From assembly GCF_947253395.1 (NCBI RefSeq), contig NZ_CAMXYY010000005.1, positions 1 to 49,730 on the forward strand: 49,730 nucleotides of DNA. Reading direction: 5' to 3'. The translations under genes were made by a program, and so were the position numbers. This DNA is from an uncultured Olegusella sp. Its GTDB lineage: Bacteria > Actinomycetota > Coriobacteriia > Coriobacteriales > Atopobiaceae. Within the stretch, counting starts at the first letter, position 1. Every line of letters begins with the position of its first letter. This document shows, in pieces, positions 34,983-43,216 of the stretch. The notes below the pieces were generated by a model. It did no database searches, had not been told where the DNA came from, and saw only the letters and a program-made list of their open reading frames with translations.

Positions 34983-35717
34983 TTATTCTTTTGGACATAA
35001 AGGATGATGTTGAGCAATTCCCACATTTCTTGGTAGTTTTAGTTTTGCTTTTCCTGTTTTTTGATAGATAAAAACATTACGAGTTCCTGCACTATGAGGC
35101 AATGCAAATGTTTCACGTGAAACATACGTCATTCCACATATATCTGCTGCATAGAATGACGCTTTACATTCCTTGTCAGAGGGTACCGCTTTCATAACAA
35201 CAAGATAACTGGATTCAGAAAGTAGAGGTGATGCATACTCTATAAGGGTACTTAGCTGAGACACTGCGCGAGCTAAAATAAAATCAAAGTTGACTGACTG
35301 ATTCTTAACCAGTTCTTCAGCTCGTACTGCCTGAGCAGAACAATTATCAAGTTCAAGTTTGTTAATAAAGTATTGTACTTCTTTGATTTTCTTTGTAGTG
35401 GAATCAATAAGAGTAAATTGAGCTTCAGAACAGATTGAGAGCGGGATACCAGGAAAACCAGCTCCCGTACCAATATCTAAACAGTGAGACTTCTTTGTTA
35501 GGCCAAGCTTTTGGAGAACAGTAAGAGAAGTTAAAGAATCCAGGATGTGCTTATCAATACCCTCCTGCCAATCCACAATACGGGTGAGATTTACAAACTC
35601 ATTTCTCTCAATAACAAATTCAAGATGCTTTAGGAGCTTTTTAGCTTCTTCATCACTCAGCTGCACATTATATTGTCGTGCCTCTCGTATAAGCATTTGA
35701 ATATCTTGTTCTGTCAT
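34983..35717 (-). CDS. rsmG: 16S rRNA (guanine-N7)-methyltransferase RsmG
   Basis: The 244-aa SAM-dependent enzyme methylates G527 of 16S rRNA; loss is known to give low-level streptomycin resistance. Motifs are LDIGTGAGFPGIPL (SAM-binding), LIDSTTKKI and ILARAVSQL. The ATG at 35717 is preferred (GAGG 6 nt upstream) over the one at 35729. A perfect parS site is embedded in the coding sequence. It sits between jag and parA as in many origin regions. Confidence 0.94.
   Translation of the reverse strand: MTEQDIQMLIREARQYNVQLSDEEAKKLLKHLEFVIERNEFVNLTRIVDWQEGIDKHILDSLTSLTVLQKLGLTKKSHCLDIGTGAGFPGIPLSICSEAQFTLIDSTTKKIKEVQYFINKLELDNCSAQAVRAEELVKNQSVNFDFILARAVSQLSTLIEYASPLLSESSYLVVMKAVPSDKECKASFYAADICGMTYVSRETFALPHSAGTRNVFIYQKTGKAKLKLPRNVGIAQHHPLCPKE
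35109..35124. promoter_or_regulatory. Perfect parS site inside rsmG
   Basis: TGTTTCACGTGAAACA, an exact match to the consensus, encodes part of YVSRETFAL of RsmG. Confidence 0.93.
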
Positions 35718-35805
35718 CTCAAGCCTCATATCTTATGACAAAAATCTCTGCAACAAGGATTATTGTCACAACCTCAAGTTTCATCGTAATCAAAAACATT
35801 GTGCC

Positions 35806-35837
35806 ATAAAAAAAGACCCTTCCTGAAGAAGGGTCTT
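35806..35837 (-). terminator. Terminator of the rpmH-jag operon
   Basis: AAGACCCTTC and GAAGGGTCTT form a 10-bp stem with a 5-nt loop and a run of seven T on the minus strand, 25 bp after the jag stop. Confidence 0.9.
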
Positions 35838-35861
35838 ACTAGCTTTATATACGTAGTGATT

Positions 35862-36425
35862 TTATTTTCCGTTCTTTACATAGGTAACAACTACATGGCG
35901 ATCAAAGTCATCACCCTCAGAGTGAGTAGCAACCTCAGGATCTGCAACAAGTGCGAGATGTATGATACGACGCTCATACGCAGACATAGGGGGTAGAGAA
36001 GCTCGTCCATGCTGACGCTTAGCACGAGCCGCAGCATTATGAGCAAGAGATTGTAGCTTTGCACGACGGCGAGACTTATAACCCTCAATATCAACAACTA
36101 CAGGGTAATGAAAGTGCAAAACATTACTGAGATACGCGGTAAGCAAAGACTGTAAAGCCTCGAGTGTCCTACCGTGACGTCCAATCAATACTGCCAAGTC
36201 TCCACCACTGACATCTAAGATCAGTTCGCCTTCATTACCTTCATATTCGTCAATAGTGACATGGTCTTCACCAAAGAAAGAAAGAAGACTGCGTACATAG
36301 GCAACTGCAATGTCAGCGATAGTATCTAGCTCGGACTCAGTGAGAGCACTACCACTCTCATAATGCTCTTTGATACTTGCATACTGATCCATAGTATCTA
36401 AGCTCTGCACAAGTTCTTCTTCCAT
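35862..36425 (-). CDS. jag: Jag/KhpB RNA-binding protein (KH and R3H domains)
   Basis: The 187-aa protein has an acidic N-terminus (no full Jag-N domain), a KH domain with GRHG as the GxxG loop (about 95-105) and an R3H domain (AYERRIIHLAL, about 150-165). KhpB binds RNA and in Gram-positives affects division and envelope growth; it typically lies after yidC. The start is ATG 36425 with AGGAGG 5 nt upstream. A strong terminator follows, so it ends the rpmH-rnpA-yidD-yidC-jag operon. Confidence 0.93.
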   Translation of the reverse strand: MEEELVQSLDTMDQYASIKEHYESGSALTESELDTIADIAVAYVRSLLSFFGEDHVTIDEYEGNEGELILDVSGGDLAVLIGRHGRTLEALQSLLTAYLSNVLHFHYPVVVDIEGYKSRRRAKLQSLAHNAAARAKRQHGRASLPPMSAYERRIIHLALVADPEVATHSEGDDFDRHVVVTYVKNGK

Positions 36426-36507
36426 TGAATCCTCCTGCAATTATCCAGAATAAAATACCTGGATTAACAGCAATCTATACCTAGAAACAAAACGGCTATA
36501 CCGCAAA

Positions 36508-37275
36508 CTACTTAGATTTTTTATGTTGACGTGGTTTATATTCACGCCTCACAACCGAAATATTATTTTGAATGCCTTGAGCTTCAAGTTTAGCTTGGGT
36601 ATCTGCTTTGACCTGATCCATTACTCGCTGCATCACGAGTTTCTGCTGGACAACTTGCCAAATAGCAGAGGTGTCATAGTACAAAATAACTGCTGCAGGC
36701 AGACCCCAACCAACCCAAACCATCATGAGCGCCATACCAACTCCCATGATGATCATCTGGTTGCGTTGTTCTTCGGGAGTATTACCCGCATTCATCAACA
36801 TGGGTACAAGCGTTAGTACACCAAAGAGAATCACAAGGAAAATATAGATAGCTGCAGCTGAAGAACCATCCGATGCCAAGGTAGATGCTGCAGACGCAGA
36901 AAGCGACGGCAAAATACTTAAGAAGTGAGCTGTCTTAGGTACCTGTTTTGCCACAGTAAATAAAGCAAAAAATACGGGCATCTGCAGAAGAATAGGTAGA
37001 CAACCTCCAAGCGGATTAAACTTGTTGTCGGCATAAAACTTCTGCATTTCCTTTGCCTGACGCTCAGGGTCATCCGCATAACGCTCCTGAATGTCCTTCA
37101 TGAGCGGCTGGAGAGCTTGCATTTTTGCAGAAGATGCCGTCGATTTGGTCATCAATGGTACCAAAATAATACGGATGATGACCGTTAATATGATTACTGC
37201 AATACCCCAGTCACCAGTAAGTCCGGCAAGTGAGTCCAAGATTTGGTACAAAAATCTAACGAACCAATCCCACAT
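36508..37275 (-). CDS. yidC: Membrane protein insertase YidC
   Basis: The 255-aa Oxa1/YidC family insertase has the conserved Arg in the first helix (VIIRIILVPLM), the KYADN-type loop, FNPLGGCLPILLQMPVFFALF and later helices (about 155-220), and a basic C-terminal tail that would contact ribosomes. It inserts membrane proteins with or without Sec. The start is ATG 37275 (GGAGG upstream). There is no lipoprotein signal, unlike YidC of many Bacilli. Confidence 0.95.
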   Translation of the reverse strand: MWDWFVRFLYQILDSLAGLTGDWGIAVIILTVIIRIILVPLMTKSTASSAKMQALQPLMKDIQERYADDPERQAKEMQKFYADNKFNPLGGCLPILLQMPVFFALFTVAKQVPKTAHFLSILPSLSASAASTLASDGSSAAAIYIFLVILFGVLTLVPMLMNAGNTPEEQRNQMIIMGVGMALMMVWVGWGLPAAVILYYDTSAIWQVVQQKLVMQRVMDQVKADTQAKLEAQGIQNNISVVRREYKPRQHKKSK

Positions 37276-37293
37276 ATTTCCTCCGAGCATCGC

Positions 37294-37503
37294 TTAGGGC
37301 ACAGGATCAAATCCACCTTTATAAAAGGGGTTACAACGAAGAATACGCCGCAGTGCAAGCCATCCACCTTTGAGAACTCCATAACGCTCGATAGCAACCA
37401 TCGCATACTCAGAACAGGTTGGTCTATATATGCATGCGTCTGGGAGAAGGGGAGAGATAAAACGCCTATAAAAACCAATGATAAAAAGAACTGCTCTTTT
37501 CAT
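37294..37503 (-). CDS. yidD: Membrane protein insertion efficiency factor YidD
   Basis: The 69-aa protein has the family signature FYRRFISPLLP, CIYRPTCSEYA and RILRCNPFYKGGFDPVP, and assists YidC-dependent insertion. It lies 12 bp after rnpA and 18 bp before yidC, the usual order. Confidence 0.95.
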   Translation of the reverse strand: MKRAVLFIIGFYRRFISPLLPDACIYRPTCSEYAMVAIERYGVLKGGWLALRRILRCNPFYKGGFDPVP

Positions 37504-37515
37504 TATGGATATCCC

Positions 37516-37836
37516 TTATATTCCAGACTTGCGAAGTAGACCTGAAAGCTCGTGAGATATATCTGCAGGATGAGAATCTGCAGTAGCGTCAGTAGCAAAT
37601 AAAATTACTTTAGCTCCTGCTCGAGGCAAACCACAAAGCCTTGCTGCTTCTCGTAATACACGTTTGCATCTATTGCGATGAACAGCATTTCCTAGTCGTT
37701 TTGCTGCAACAAAGGCGACCTTAGATGGGTCGCCTTCATCTCCCTTTAGGACGGTAATTCTTACAAGTCTGCCCTTATAACGACGACCTGAAGAAAACAC
37801 CGTACTAAATTCCTGCTTGGATTTGATGGTATCCAT
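37516..37836 (-). CDS. rnpA: Ribonuclease P protein component
   Basis: The 106-aa basic protein subunit of RNase P, which trims tRNA 5' ends together with the RNase P RNA (not in this window). The RNR motif occurs in AAKRLGNAVHRNRCKRVLREA (residues about 44-64). It begins 6 bp after rpmH. Confidence 0.95.
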   Translation of the reverse strand: MDTIKSKQEFSTVFSSGRRYKGRLVRITVLKGDEGDPSKVAFVAAKRLGNAVHRNRCKRVLREAARLCGLPRAGAKVILFATDATADSHPADISHELSGLLRKSGI

Positions 37837-37842
37837 CAGTAA

Positions 37843-37977
37843 TTAGACAGTGAGCTTCTTGCGTCCCTTGAGACGACGACGAGCGAGTACGGCACGACCA
37901 CCCTTGGTAGCCATACGAGCACGAAAACCATGAGTCTTGGCGCGCTTGCGCTTGTTGGGCTGATACGTACGCTTCAT
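37843..37977 (-). CDS. rpmH: 50S ribosomal protein L34
   Basis: The 44-aa protein is L34, starting MKRTYQPNKRKRAKTHGFR; it is complete and of typical length. GGAAGGA precedes the ATG. It is the first gene to the left of the origin and points away from dnaA, the usual arrangement. Confidence 0.98.
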   Translation of the reverse strand: MKRTYQPNKRKRAKTHGFRARMATKGGRAVLARRRLKGRKKLTV

Positions 37978-38329
37978 GATGTTCCTTCCAAGGCCAGGCG
38001 GCCAAATCGACAAAACTAAATGAGCTTTCAAATTGTAGGGTCTACCTGCACCTGTGTCAAACAAACCACAAGTATTCCTTGCATTGCGCACTTCTTTTCA
38101 GGAAAAATTTTTTTAAATATTGAAAGAAAAATTCCAAAAACGTGCTAAAAGGTGAAAAACTATCTGCAAAATGCTATGATTTTTCAGCAATTATTTCTTT
38201 TATTACAAGAGGTTATCAACAGTGTTTCTTAATTGATGAAAACTTTCTTTCATATCTTTTTCTTGAATGAAAATTTTCAACCATGGAAGAAAGAATGTTG
38301 ATTGTTGCCCTATAAGGATTGGAGAGCAT
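37978..38329. other. Putative origin region left part (rpmH to GHKL gene)
   Basis: This 352-bp divergent gap has a very AT-rich segment (about 38100-38135), possibly a DNA-unwinding element. It has four 9-mers related to TTATCAACA: TTTTCAGCA (38181-38189), TTATCAACA (38213-38221), TTTTCAACC (38274-38282) and CAATCAACA on the minus strand (38296-38304). No classical TTATCCACA is seen. Gene orientation switches here, as expected at a replication origin. Confidence 0.6.
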
Positions 38330-39211
38330 ATGTCACACGCGTTCTACCCATTCGTGGAGAACGTGGAGTCTTCTGCGAATCCATCCCAACAAAACCCTAA
38401 AGAAAAAGGGTTTTTTTCTGTCTCTGAAGTGCATTTTCCTGCACGGATAGCAGTATATGACGATGCGGCCGCGGCCCCACGCGTAGTGATTGTTGATCCC
38501 GCAGATGTACGTGCTTATCTTGAAGAAATAACAAAAGAGGTAACACAACTTTCCCATCAACAGGGTGGCAGTATTCCGTTTATGGTTATTCGCGAGGTTG
38601 TTGAAAACCTTATTCATGCCTACTTCATTGAACCTGCAATCTCTATTTTGCCTGGTGGTAATACTATTCGCTTTTCTGATCAGGGGCCTGGCATTAAAGA
38701 AAAAGAGCGGGCTATGGAGTACGGCACAACATCGGCTACTGATGAGATGAAAAAATATATTCGTGGCGTTGGTTCTGGCTTGCCTTATGTTCAACAATAT
38801 CTCTTGGATAAGGGTGGATCTCTTCTTATAGAAGATAATATGGCGCGTGGCACTATAATTACTATTTCTATGGGTACCGCTATCAGTAAAGAAGATCTTT
38901 CTCGCCCTAAAATTCGTCAAGCACCGATAAATCCTGGTTATACACAAGCATATGTCCAGGATGGCAGGCCAGACATTACATCCCCTCATCCCCGTATCTC
39001 GGATAGAAGACAACTCATCTTGGCATATCTAAAAACTCATGAAAGCGTAGGCCCTACCGATTTGGTAAATGCCTATGGTCGCTCAGTCTCTACCTGGTCA
39101 CGTGAATTACAAACCCTTGACGAAAGTGGTCTGACTTATAAACAGCGAGGTGGCCAAAAACGGCTCTTAACTGAAGCAGCTCACCGACTTCTCAACAATT
39201 TTGAGGGTTAA
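38330..39211 (+). CDS. GHKL-fold ATPase with C-terminal winged helix, upstream of dnaA
   Basis: The 293-aa protein starts at ATG 38330 (TTGGAG upstream). A histidine-kinase-like ATPase domain (about 85-195) has the N-box REVVENLIHAYF, the G1 box FSDQGPGI and the G2 box GVGSGLPYV. No phosphorylatable His domain, sensor or membrane helix is seen, so it resembles SpoIIAB/RsbW-type or MutL-like ATPases rather than a sensor kinase. Residues about 230-290 look like a winged helix (RSVSTWSRELQTLDESGL). It lies 59 bp upstream of dnaA in the same direction and could be an ATP-dependent regulator of replication or of dnaA transcription. The function is unknown. Confidence 0.82.
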   Translation: MSHAFYPFVENVESSANPSQQNPKEKGFFSVSEVHFPARIAVYDDAAAAPRVVIVDPADVRAYLEEITKEVTQLSHQQGGSIPFMVIREVVENLIHAYFIEPAISILPGGNTIRFSDQGPGIKEKERAMEYGTTSATDEMKKYIRGVGSGLPYVQQYLLDKGGSLLIEDNMARGTIITISMGTAISKEDLSRPKIRQAPINPGYTQAYVQDGRPDITSPHPRISDRRQLILAYLKTHESVGPTDLVNAYGRSVSTWSRELQTLDESGLTYKQRGGQKRLLTEAAHRLLNNFEG

Positions 39212-39226
39212 TCGTCTTTTTTAGCC

Positions 39227-39249
39227 TATACTAGCGGTACTTTTCAACA
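39227..39249 (+). promoter_or_regulatory. dnaA promoter -10 with overlapping putative DnaA box
   Basis: TATACT (39227-39232) lies 38 bp before the dnaA ATG. TTTTCAACA (39241-39249) sits at the expected transcription start, a position fitting DnaA autorepression. The -35 is weak. Confidence 0.45.
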
Positions 39250-39270
39250 ATTTTTTTAGACAGGGGACTC

Positions 39271-40764
39271 ATGACTGAGGAAAAAATGACTGATGCTGAG
39301 GCATTATGGGCTGATGTCATTACGCTCCTTAAAGAGCGTGATATGAATGCAGCCACTCTTGCTATGTTACGCAGTTGCATCCCAGCAGATCTCACTGAAG
39401 ACTCTCTTATCATCGAAACTGAGCTTTCTTTTGCCCGCCGTAAAATCGAGCGCGAACAAGCTTTGATTGAAGAATGTTTAAGTGCTGCTGCTTTTCAACC
39501 CATGACGCTCGACGTACATTTAGGTCGTAATAACTCACGCCAAAATTCAGCTCTTAATCTTTCCCAAGCTCAGCCAGAACCTACTTTGATTCCTATCACC
39601 CCAAGTCAGTCAGAATATGTTTCGGATGTGACAAAGAAAAAATCGCGTCCAAGTAATTTTTTGGCGGAGGATATCCCTGAAACCGATTCAAAACTCACCT
39701 TTGATCGCTTTGTCGCTGGTGAAGAAAATATTTTGGCCTTTGAAGCGGCAAAGCAGGTCGCAAATGGCATTAATAAGAGCTACAACCCGCTTTTTATTTA
39801 TGGAAAAAGTGGCTTAGGAAAAACTCACTTACTCCGCGCAATCCAAAATTATATTGCTGCTAACGATTCCACGCGACTTTGTGTTTATCGCTCAGCATCG
39901 CAGTTTGTTGAAGATTACCGCACCTCAATGAACGATCCTTCTGCACCTCCTCGCTCTGCTTTGGCCCGTAGTTATCAGGATGTCGATGTACTTATCATTG
40001 ACGATATTCAAAATATGCAAACCGCTGCAGGTACTATCAGATTCTTCTTTGAAACCTTTAATGCGTTAGTAAGTCACGGTAAGCAAATTGTATTAGCAGC
40101 TGATCGCAGTCCCTCACAACTTGGTATGGGTGAAAGTAAGTTTGATGAGCGTGATACGAGCCGTATGGATTCAGGTGTCACCGTATCTATCCAGGTACCT
40201 GACTATGAGCTCAAACTCAACCTCGTTAACGCCTTTTATGAGAGTATGCGCTCTGATGCGTCGGAAGAACATATTCAGGGTATGGATGGAACAATTTCTG
40301 AAGACCTCCGTCGTTTAATGGCTGACCGTGCCGGCACTTCTATTCGACTGATCAAAGGTTTCGTACAGTCACTTCTCATGCTTGCTCATCAAAAAGAGAG
40401 TCGCGGGGGAGCACTCAGCCGTGAAGATGTTATTCGTGCTTCTCAACAAAAATGGCCTACAGGGCAAAAGATTGTCACGGTGAGTCACATTCAAAAAGCT
40501 GTGGAAAACTATTACGATATTTCTCATGAGGATTTAGTTGGTTCAAAGCGAAATAAAGAATTGATGGAACCACGTCACGTAGCTATTTGGCTCACAAGGG
40601 AGATGACAGACAACACGCTTGCAGATATTGGCAAAAAATTCGGAAATCGTACTCATGCAACGGTCAAACACTCCATAGCGTGGGTTGAAGATATAAAAAC
40701 AAAAGATCGCCTTTTTCATGACCGCGTTGACTCGCTCCAAAATGATATTAGTGACAAAGCATAA
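39271..40764 (+). CDS. dnaA: Chromosomal replication initiator DnaA
   Basis: The 497-aa AAA+ initiator has domain I (about 1-85), a variable linker (about 90-140), an AAA+ domain with NPLFIYGKSGLGKTH (Walker A about 178-185) and VLIIDDIQ (Walker B), and domain IV (about 400-497). The domain IV signature reads FGNRTHATVKHS instead of the usual FGGRDHTTVLHA. By alignment with E. coli DnaA, Asp433 becomes Thr and Thr435 becomes Ala, while Arg399, His434 and Thr436 are kept. AGGGG lies 5 nt before the ATG. It opens dnaA-dnaN-recF-DUF721-gyrB-gyrA. Confidence 0.97.
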   Translation: MTEEKMTDAEALWADVITLLKERDMNAATLAMLRSCIPADLTEDSLIIETELSFARRKIEREQALIEECLSAAAFQPMTLDVHLGRNNSRQNSALNLSQAQPEPTLIPITPSQSEYVSDVTKKKSRPSNFLAEDIPETDSKLTFDRFVAGEENILAFEAAKQVANGINKSYNPLFIYGKSGLGKTHLLRAIQNYIAANDSTRLCVYRSASQFVEDYRTSMNDPSAPPRSALARSYQDVDVLIIDDIQNMQTAAGTIRFFFETFNALVSHGKQIVLAADRSPSQLGMGESKFDERDTSRMDSGVTVSIQVPDYELKLNLVNAFYESMRSDASEEHIQGMDGTISEDLRRLMADRAGTSIRLIKGFVQSLLMLAHQKESRGGALSREDVIRASQQKWPTGQKIVTVSHIQKAVENYYDISHEDLVGSKRNKELMEPRHVAIWLTREMTDNTLADIGKKFGNRTHATVKHSIAWVEDIKTKDRLFHDRVDSLQNDISDKA

Positions 40765-41002
40765 AAAAAGGTTGTAAAAAACTACGTTAAAGAAAGGTTT
40801 GAAGAAGTCAAAAAAATGCCTCATGTTGGTTTCAAAGTATTTTTCTGTTGATGATGTTGAAAAATTGTTATGATCCACAACTAGAAAAAATGAGCTTTAT
40901 GCTGCCAACTTATGAGGTTTTCGACTTTTCTACAAGCATTACTAATGCTATTAGTTTTTATTTTATATAGATATATAAGTACTCAGCTGTGGGAGGTTTG
41001 AG
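40765..41002. other. dnaA-dnaN intergenic region, likely part of oriC
   Basis: This 238-bp gap has two head-to-tail 9-mers on the minus strand (TCATCAACA at 40846-40854 and TTTTCAACA at 40855-40863), TGATCCACA (40871-40879, one mismatch to the classical box) and TTTTCTACA (40926-40934). An AT-only run near 40950-40980 could unwind. Origins often occupy this gap in other bacteria. Confidence 0.6.
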
Positions 41003-42100
41003 ATGAGGTTTTCGGTTAGTCAGTCTGCATTAGATACAGCTCTCTCAGTAGTCTCAAAAGGTTTAGCGACAAATTCAACTCTCCCTGTGCTTGTGGGAAT
41101 ATATCTCAAAGCTGAAGAAGGTACCTTAACTCTTCAGGCAACGGATCTCACGATTTCAATTCGTCATAAGATTCCAGCTAATGTTGAGGAGCCAGGAGAA
41201 ACAGTTGTTTCAGGTAAGATGCTCACAAACATTGTGAAGAATCTTCCAGATGCCGCAGTTAATTTTGATGCAGCCCCGCATGGTTTGACTATCAGCTGTA
41301 ACCGCTCGAATTTTAATCTTCATGCGCTTGAACCTGCCGATTTTCCTGAATTTCCCGAATTTGAGTTACAAAAATCTCTTGAGTTACCCAGTGATACCTT
41401 AGGTCAGATGGTCAACAAGGTATATCGCGTGGCGTCAAGAGATACGTCCCGTGCAATCTTGCAAGGCATTCAATTAACAGTTGATAACAACACTATTCGT
41501 TTGGTAGCTACTGACTCATATCGTTTAGCGGTTTGTGATACTCACATCAAAACAGAAGAGGAAAAATTTTCAGTTATCGTTCCTGGAGCTACCTTTCATG
41601 AGGTATTAAGTTTACCCACAATGACTGACAAGTTGATGATTGGTACTACTGAAAATCAAGTAGTTTTTGTCTTTGGTACCACTACCTTTATTTCCCGCAG
41701 AATTGAAGGGAATTTCCCCAACTATAAACAGCTGCTCTCATCGTCTTGTACCACCAAACTTAAACTTTCAACCCAGAGCCTCAACGCAGCCCTTCGAAGG
41801 GTATCAGTGGTGGCGACTACTAATCCTTCTGTTCGCTTTGATGTAGATGTTGCCGCTGGTATACTGCAGCTGACTGCATCTGCACCTGATCAAGGTGAGG
41901 CTCACGAGACGCTCAGTGTTGAAGCAGAAGGCGAAAATGTTGCTATCGCCTTGAATCATCGCTTTATTTCTGATTGTGTGAGTGCTGTAGGCGATGATGA
42001 TGCATTGTCTTTAGAACTTGAAGGTTCTATGCGTCCGGGTGTCTTTAAGAGTTATGGCACTATTAATTATCTCTATCTCTTGATGCCTGTCAGACTTTAA
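41003..42100 (+). CDS. dnaN: DNA polymerase III beta subunit (sliding clamp)
   Basis: The 365-aa ring clamp has three repeated clamp folds and tethers the polymerase to DNA. Typical segments are NSTLPVLVGIYL, VATDSYRLAV and the C-terminal YLLMPVRL. GGGAGG lies just before the ATG. The length is standard. Confidence 0.97.
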   Translation: MRFSVSQSALDTALSVVSKGLATNSTLPVLVGIYLKAEEGTLTLQATDLTISIRHKIPANVEEPGETVVSGKMLTNIVKNLPDAAVNFDAAPHGLTISCNRSNFNLHALEPADFPEFPEFELQKSLELPSDTLGQMVNKVYRVASRDTSRAILQGIQLTVDNNTIRLVATDSYRLAVCDTHIKTEEEKFSVIVPGATFHEVLSLPTMTDKLMIGTTENQVVFVFGTTTFISRRIEGNFPNYKQLLSSSCTTKLKLSTQSLNAALRRVSVVATTNPSVRFDVDVAAGILQLTASAPDQGEAHETLSVEAEGENVAIALNHRFISDCVSAVGDDDALSLELEGSMRPGVFKSYGTINYLYLLMPVRL

Positions 42101-42109
42101 GGGATATAC

Positions 42110-43216
42110 GTGGGACTCAAAGTACATAGGTTAAAACTGCAAGATTGGCGTAGTTTTAAAGAAAAAGAACTTATTTTTTCTCCTGGGGTAACGGTTCTTG
42201 TGGGACCGAATGCTGTAGGAAAGACCAATACTATTGAGGCCTTACAGTTGCTTACAGCGGGTTGTTCTTTTCGTAAACCTATGCCTGTACAATTAATTAA
42301 ACAAGATATGGATAGTGCACAGATTGCTGCAGAGCTTACAGGTGATGGACGTCTTATCGATGTAATGTGTCAGGTCAAAAGAAATAGGCGAAGTTTTTTT
42401 ACGAACAATAAAGCATGTAAAGCGGGGGATATGCCTCGCTCTCTTATGTCTATTCTTTTTAATCCTGATGATTTGTCTTTGATAAAAGGCTCTGCTCGCC
42501 TACGCCGCGATGAATTGGATGATTTTGGTAAGCAAGCAGCAGTAGGATATGCCAATTTATTAAGTGCCTACCAACGTACAGTTGAGCAGAGAAATAGTCT
42601 CCTCAAAGATATACATCCTAATGTTTCGCTCTTAGATGCTTGGGACGCTTCACTTGCTCTTGGTGGAGCATCTCTTCTTGATGCACGGCTCCGTATGTTT
42701 CAACGTCTTAGCAATAAAATGATTCCCATCTATAAAAAAATCTCTGATGGGGAAAAACTGTCTTGTCACTATATTTCTTCACTTTTTCAAAAAGAAGATA
42801 ATGATTTAAAAGTGGAAAGACTGACAAGAAATGAATTAGTGGAGAAACTCACGCTTGCGCTTCAACAATCACGAGCAGATGATCTCCGGCGTCAACAGAC
42901 TCTTATTGGTCCTCATCGTGATGATGTGTTGTTTGAGATAAATGGACGTTCCGCACGTAGCTTTGGATCACAAGGTCAACAACGTTCGGTCGTGCTTGCT
43001 TGGAAAATGGCTGAAGTAGAAGTGGCAAAGGAGATTGTAGGATCGACCCCTCTTTTACTTCTTGATGATGTGATGAGTGAACTTGATGAAAAGCGCCGTC
43101 TAGCGGTAGTGAACTTTGTCCAAAATGATATTCAAACGGTCGTTACGACGACAAATCTGGGATATTTTAGCGATGAATTACTCGAGCGAGCGGAGGTTAT
43201 TCATTTTGAATCCTAA
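42110..43216 (+). CDS. recF: Recombination protein RecF
   Basis: The 368-aa SMC-like ATPase acts in gap repair with RecO/RecR. It starts at GTG 42110 (AAGGGA upstream). Walker A is GPNAVGKTN (residues 32-40); SFGSQGQQRSVVLAWK is the ABC signature region and LLLLDDVMSELDEKRR carries Walker B. It ends 11 bp inside the next gene. Confidence 0.95.
   Translation: MGLKVHRLKLQDWRSFKEKELIFSPGVTVLVGPNAVGKTNTIEALQLLTAGCSFRKPMPVQLIKQDMDSAQIAAELTGDGRLIDVMCQVKRNRRSFFTNNKACKAGDMPRSLMSILFNPDDLSLIKGSARLRRDELDDFGKQAAVGYANLLSAYQRTVEQRNSLLKDIHPNVSLLDAWDASLALGGASLLDARLRMFQRLSNKMIPIYKKISDGEKLSCHYISSLFQKEDNDLKVERLTRNELVEKLTLALQQSRADDLRRQQTLIGPHRDDVLFEINGRSARSFGSQGQQRSVVLAWKMAEVEVAKEIVGSTPLLLLDDVMSELDEKRRLAVVNFVQNDIQTVVTTTNLGYFSDELLERAEVIHFES

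Noticed and set aside
38267..38329. Upstream ATG for the GHKL ATPase gene
   Set aside because: The ATG at 38330 has GGAG at good spacing; the upstream one has none and would translate through candidate DnaA boxes.
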